From: Voacanga thouarsii
Lineage: Eukaryota > Streptophyta > Magnoliopsida > Gentianales > Apocynaceae
Direction of reading: 5' to 3'
Assembly (NCBI GenBank): GCA_026120185.1
Contig: JANUWF010001101.1
Coordinates: forward strand, 3,844,001-3,908,000
Length of the DNA stretch: 64,000 nt
The position numbers and the translations under genes were made by a program. Under the pieces are notes generated by a model. It was given only the letters and a program-made list of their open reading frames with translations, made no database searches and was not told the DNA's origin. This document shows positions 60,123 to 64,000 of the stretch, in pieces (within the stretch, counting starts at the first letter, position 1; every line of letters begins with the position of its first letter).

Positions 60123-63100
60123 ATAATCACAACAACAACAAATTAAGCCTTAATCCCAAGTAACTTGGGGTCGGCTACATGAACCAACGTCAGGCAACGT
60201 GTGGTCATCCACATGAATCCTCTCACGCCACTTTCTTCTATCGAATGTCATACTTTCATCCAAATCTAACAAAAACATATCTCTCTTAATTACATCTATC
60301 CATGTCGTTTTAGACCTACCTCTACCTCTGTCTAACCTATCCTGCCTCACTCTCTCCATCTCCCTAACAGGAGCATCCCTCGGTCTTCTCTGAACGTGTC
60401 CAAACCAACGCAGACGACTTTCTCTCATCTTTTCCTCAATAGATGCCATACCCACCTTTTCCCTAATGATCTCATTTCTAACTCTATCCTTCCTAGTATA
60501 TCCACACATCCACCGTAACATACGCATATCAGCTACTTTCATTTTTTGAATATGACACCTTTTAGCTACCCAACATTCCGTACCATATAACAAAGCAGGT
60601 CGTACGACTGCCTTGTAAAACTTTCCCTTTAAATTCAACGGTGCATTACGATCACAAAGAATACCAGTCGTACTCCTCCATTTCAACCAACCCGCCTTAA
60701 CTCGATGTGCAACGTCGCTATCGAGCTCTCCGTCTTTCTGAATAATAGATCCTAGATAGCGAAAACAATCAGCTAACGGTATATCTCTACCTTTCAAAGT
60801 TACACTCTGGGCTATGTTTCTGCTACCACTAAACTTGCATCCCATATACTCTGTTTTACTCCTACTAATTCTGAAACCCTTGGATTCCAATGTCTGCCGC
60901 CATAACTCCAATTTAGCATTTACACCGGCTCTAGTCTCATCAATTAATACAATATCATTCGCAAACAATATACACCATGGCACAGCCTCCTGTATAGTGC
61001 AGGTCAACTAATCCATAACGGCTGTAAAGAGGAAAGGGCTAAGCGCTGATCCTTGATGCACCCCGATATTAATAGGGAATTCTGCAGTCACTCCGGCGCC
61101 AGTCCTTATACTTGTACATGCTCCCTCATACATATCTTTAATGAGAGTAATATACTTTATTGATACACCTTTCTTGGCCAGCACCCACCAAACTACTTCT
61201 CTAGGAACCCTGTCATAGGTTTTTTCCAGGTCAATAAATACCATATGTAAGTCTTTCTTTCTTTCCCTATGATATTCAATCATCTGCCGTAATAAATGAA
61301 TTGCCTCCGTAGTGGAACACCCAGGCATAAAACCAAACTGATTATCTGAAATTTGTATAATGCCCCGTAACCTCTGTTCAATCACTCTCTCCCAAAGCTT
61401 CATAGTATGACTCATGAGTTTAATCCACGGTAATTGGTACAATCTTGGACATCTCCTTTATTCTTATACAGAGGAATCAGAGTACTCTTCCTCCACTCTG
61501 TAGGCATCGTATTAATTTTATATATCTTGTTGAACAGACTTGTAAGCTACGTAATACCTATATCTCCTAAACACTTCCAAACATCGATCGGTATACCATC
61601 CGGTCCTGCAGTTTTTTTTGGACTCATCCTTTTAAGAGCATCACGGACTTCATGCTTCTGAATACGACGAATCCATGCACGGTTAACCTCTTCGTTTGAA
61701 AGTGCCAGGCTACCTACACTCGAAACTTGGACTTGACTCCCGTTGAATAACTTATCAAAATATGATCTCCATCTCTTCTTTATTTCTTCATCCTTAACTA
61801 AAACATTGTGGTTTTCGTCCTTTACACATTTCACTACACCTATATCCCTCGTCTTCTTCTCCTTGTAACGCGCCAGTCTATATGTATTATTCTCTCCGTC
61901 TTTGGTACCTAACTTTTCATATAAATCCTTATAAACTATGGCTTTTGCGTTTCTGACAGCTTCTTTAGCTTTTCTTCTCGCTACCTTGTATTTCTCAAAA
62001 TTTTCATCACTCCTACACCTTCCTAAGTTTCTATAGCACTCTCTTTTACTCCTTATGGCTTCTTTCACTTCGTTGTTCCACCACGACACATCCTTGTTAA
62101 GAGGTATTTTTCCTTTAGATTCCCCAAGCACTTCCTTAGCTACTTTCCTAATATATTGAGCCATCTTTCTCCACATAGTATCTGGATTCGAATCCATATC
62201 AGAAGACCAATTATCTGCCTCAACTACCTTATTGACAAAGGCTATTCTTTCATCCCCCTGAAGCCTCCACCACCTAATCCTAGGGTCAACTCGAAAATTC
62301 TGCTGCTTACTCTTTTTCCTAAAATTAAAATCGAGGACCAACGACTCGTGTTGCGTAACTACACTCTCACCTGGAATAACTTTACAATCCGTACACCCAC
62401 TACGAAACCTACGCCTCATAATAAAGAAGTCTATCTGACTGGTATTTAACCCGCTTCTAAAGGTCATTAACTGAGAATCTCTCTTCTTAAACCAAGTATT
62501 TGCTATGGTCAAATCATAGGCCAAGGAAAAATTAAGAATAGCAGTTCTTGCTTCATTTTTAGCTCCGAAACCCTGATCTCCATGAACACTGTCAAACCCG
62601 TTCTTATCAGTACCTACACGTCCGTTTAGATCACCACCAATGAAAAGATTTTCTACACACGGTACACTCTGGACAATCTCATCTAAATCATCCCAGAACT
62701 GGTGCCTAACTGAATCATCGAGTCCTACTTGCGGCACATACGCACTAATAACAGTAGTAATCTCGCCGCCAATCATGATCTTGATGCTCAAAATCCTATT
62801 ACTCTTCCTCTGTACTTCAACCACATCATCAATAAACTTACGATCAATAATAATCCCGACTCCATTTCTATTTCTAACTCTACCTGAATACCAAAGCTTA
62901 TAATCCCATGGAGCGACTACTCTCGCCTTCTCACCTACCCACTTGGTTTCCTGAAGACACAAAATGCTAATATTTCTCCTCCGCATTACCTCAACTAGCT
63001 CTGTCAATCTACTAGTCAAAGATCCTATATTCCATGTAGCTAGACGAATCCTATCCCTATAGACTGTCTTTTTTACCCTACACCCTTGCATATTTGACAC

Positions 63101-63225
63101 CACATTCGAGGACCGACACGGCGCGTTGCTTCCGGGCAACGACCTAGCAACCCTCGCATATTTATCACTACACCCGAGTTTAGGAAGTGTAGCGCGTCAC
63201 TGAGTAGGGAACGCCCCCATGAATT
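60123..63225 (-). mobile_element. Near full-length RTE-clade non-LTR retrotransposon
   Basis: The 3' end is ACTTGGGGTCGGCTAC (plus) with a (CAA)n tail at 60128-60140. The 5' end near 63225 has the GGGGCGTTCCCTACTCAGTGACGCGC leader (minus) common in plant RTEs. One long ORF occupies the interior. A target-site duplication was not resolved in the AT-rich flanks. It is nested in the LTR at 58718. Confidence 0.88.
60150..63139 (-). pseudogene. RTE endonuclease / reverse transcriptase polyprotein
   Basis: Endonuclease from ATG 63139: LATWNIGSL, CLQETKW, YVPQVG, GGDLNGRVG and SQIDFFI are the APE-type catalytic blocks, in order. The RT follows: TAGPDGIPIDVW, GFMPGCSTTEAI, MVFIDLEKTYDRVP (motif A), GVHQGSALSPFLF (motif B), and motif C, which reads FANDIVLI instead of F/YADD. 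The C-terminal block has LLYGTECWVAKR and RLRWFGHVQRRP. Lesions: TAG near 61547, a 1-nt deletion near 61413, TAG at 61008-61010, and the Asp-to-Asn change in motif C. RTE protein nicks target DNA and copies its own RNA there; this copy is inactive. Confidence 0.92.
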
Positions 63226-63388
63226 TCAATGGGTCTTGATTGAAAGATAATAAATAAATTTTAATAGGTTTTGATTAAAAGATAATAATTGAAAGATAAT
63301 AAAATTTAATGGTATTTATGAATATAAGACATACAAAATTAATATTTTTACTTATTATGATTATTTATATAAAAGGCTTTATTTGATA

Positions 63389-63393
<5 letters not shown>

Positions 63394-63428
<35 letters not shown>
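63394..63428. repeat. (TTA)n microsatellite
   Basis: About twelve TTA/ATT triplets. It faces a longer (TAA)n run 75 bp away, so the two are complementary. Confidence 0.95.
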
Positions 63429-63486
63429 CTATATATTTTATTTCTTTAATAAAAGCTATCCTTTATTTGACTAAGGTATCCCTATT

Positions 63487-63487
63487 A

Positions 63488-63585
<98 letters not shown>
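63487..63585. repeat. (TA)n-(TAA)n microsatellite
   Basis: An alternating TA run followed by about 27 TAA triplets. Open frames read through it (poly-Leu or poly-Ile) are artefacts of the repeat. Confidence 0.95.
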
Positions 63586-64000
63586 TCAAATCTATTTTCC
63601 TAGGGTTTTCGAATTTACTAGCAAAAATTATAGTATTAAATATTTTATTGATGAAATAAAATTAGCTTATGGACAACTAGATCATGATCATATTTCTATT
63701 GCTAACCACAATCATAAACATATACTCCACTTCAATTCATCAAATCATCCAAACCACGAATAAAAGTATAGATCTAAATTTACCAAGGCATGATCCAACC
63801 TCTACTAGCATAACCATAATCATGGCTTTAACAATCATACATGAATATAAATTCTATTCACCATAGGTGACATAATCTCTAGCATACTTGATCACAAATA
63901 CTACTTACGACATGTAGACATGCATTAAACCCTAAAACACCATACAACCAACTAAGATAATCAACTCATGCCTAAATCCCATCTCCATTATATACACACA

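Larger units (their letters stand above)
49996..64000 (-). mobile_element. Large CACTA (En/Spm) transposon, 3' terminus at 49996, right end outside the window
   Basis: The left edge CACTACTAGAAAAAAGGG is a canonical CACTA terminus, preceded by GCT as the presumed 3-bp duplication. Subterminal repeats follow (to ~50530). Genes on the minus strand are the end of a TNP2 transposase (58464-58717) upstream and a Transposase_24 gene (56990-58180) downstream, the usual CACTA order, so 49996 is the 3' end. The element is interrupted at 58718 by an LTR, and the other terminus is not seen. Insertions and duplications inside are listed separately. Confidence 0.85.
58718..64000 (-). mobile_element. LTR (second copy of the large-LTR family), split by an RTE; right end outside the window
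   Basis: Begins TGTAACACCCC directly after the TNP2 text GGGCCT; this is the reverse complement of the solo LTR's 3' end (41413-41423). By eye, 58718-60000 matches 40190-41423 inverted, including the blocks around 59400-59520 against 40620-40760, and CCCAGGCGGGGTT. The LTR is interrupted at 60123-63225 by the RTE and resumes after it, continuing past the window. Whether this is a solo LTR or part of a full element is unknown. No domain is visible outside the RTE. Confidence 0.75.

Noticed and set aside
63383..63763. 126-codon plus-strand frame rich in Leu and Ile
   Set aside because: It is a translation of the (TTA)n and (ATA)n microsatellites; no domain.

Overview
The window is nuclear DNA of a flowering plant, most likely a eudicot. 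It is AT-rich and intron-containing, and it carries an Arabidopsis MIK2-type receptor kinase plus plant-specific transposon families: Sirevirus-like Copia, Tat-like Gypsy, CACTA, plant RTE and L1 LINEs. I could not assign a genus. I see one apparently intact host gene, one host pseudogene, and otherwise layered transposable elements and their relics. I found no CRISPR array, prokaryotic operon, rRNA gene or functional tRNA gene.

Layout. 1-1602: satellite array of ~151-bp monomers arranged as a ~455-bp trimer. 1603-2226: right end of a CACTA-like element. 3409-6730 (-): LRR receptor-like kinase, two exons, with a TATA box near 6820. 7207-8230: hAT-like non-autonomous element with a second AT-rich repeat nested in it. 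8430-9430: a block duplicated at 46690-47430. 13243-14127: RTE LINE fragment. 15546-26144 (-): complete but decayed Sirevirus-like Copia element (LTRs, PBS, PPT, gag, pol and a third ORF). 26160-27430 (-): PPR pseudogene. 28503-28775: 3' end of an L1-like LINE. 28925-43482 (-): complete decayed Tat-like Gypsy element with perfect target-site duplication ATTTG. It carries an antisense plant-mobile-domain gene (29940-32312, +) and is itself interrupted in gag by a 4.18-kb solo LTR (37244-41423, duplication AAAGT).

43488-49195: gene-free. 49196-49995 (-): L1-like RNase H end, broken at 49996 by a large CACTA element that runs off the right edge. That element holds subterminal repeats, a Copia gag fragment, a 1.2-kb near-identical tandem duplication, a multi-exon Transposase_24 gene and the last part of its TNP2 transposase. 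The TNP2 gene is cut at 58718 by another LTR of the same family as the solo LTR, in opposite orientation, and that LTR is split in turn by an almost full-length RTE LINE (60123-63225). The right side therefore records four events in order: L1, then CACTA, then LTR element, then RTE.

Nothing here looks like an undescribed multi-gene system. The most interesting items are the spliced antisense plant-mobile-domain ORF in the Gypsy element, the third ORF of the Copia element, the trimeric satellite, and the recent tandem duplication inside the CACTA element. All boundaries, identities and exon calls were read by eye; no search or alignment program was run.
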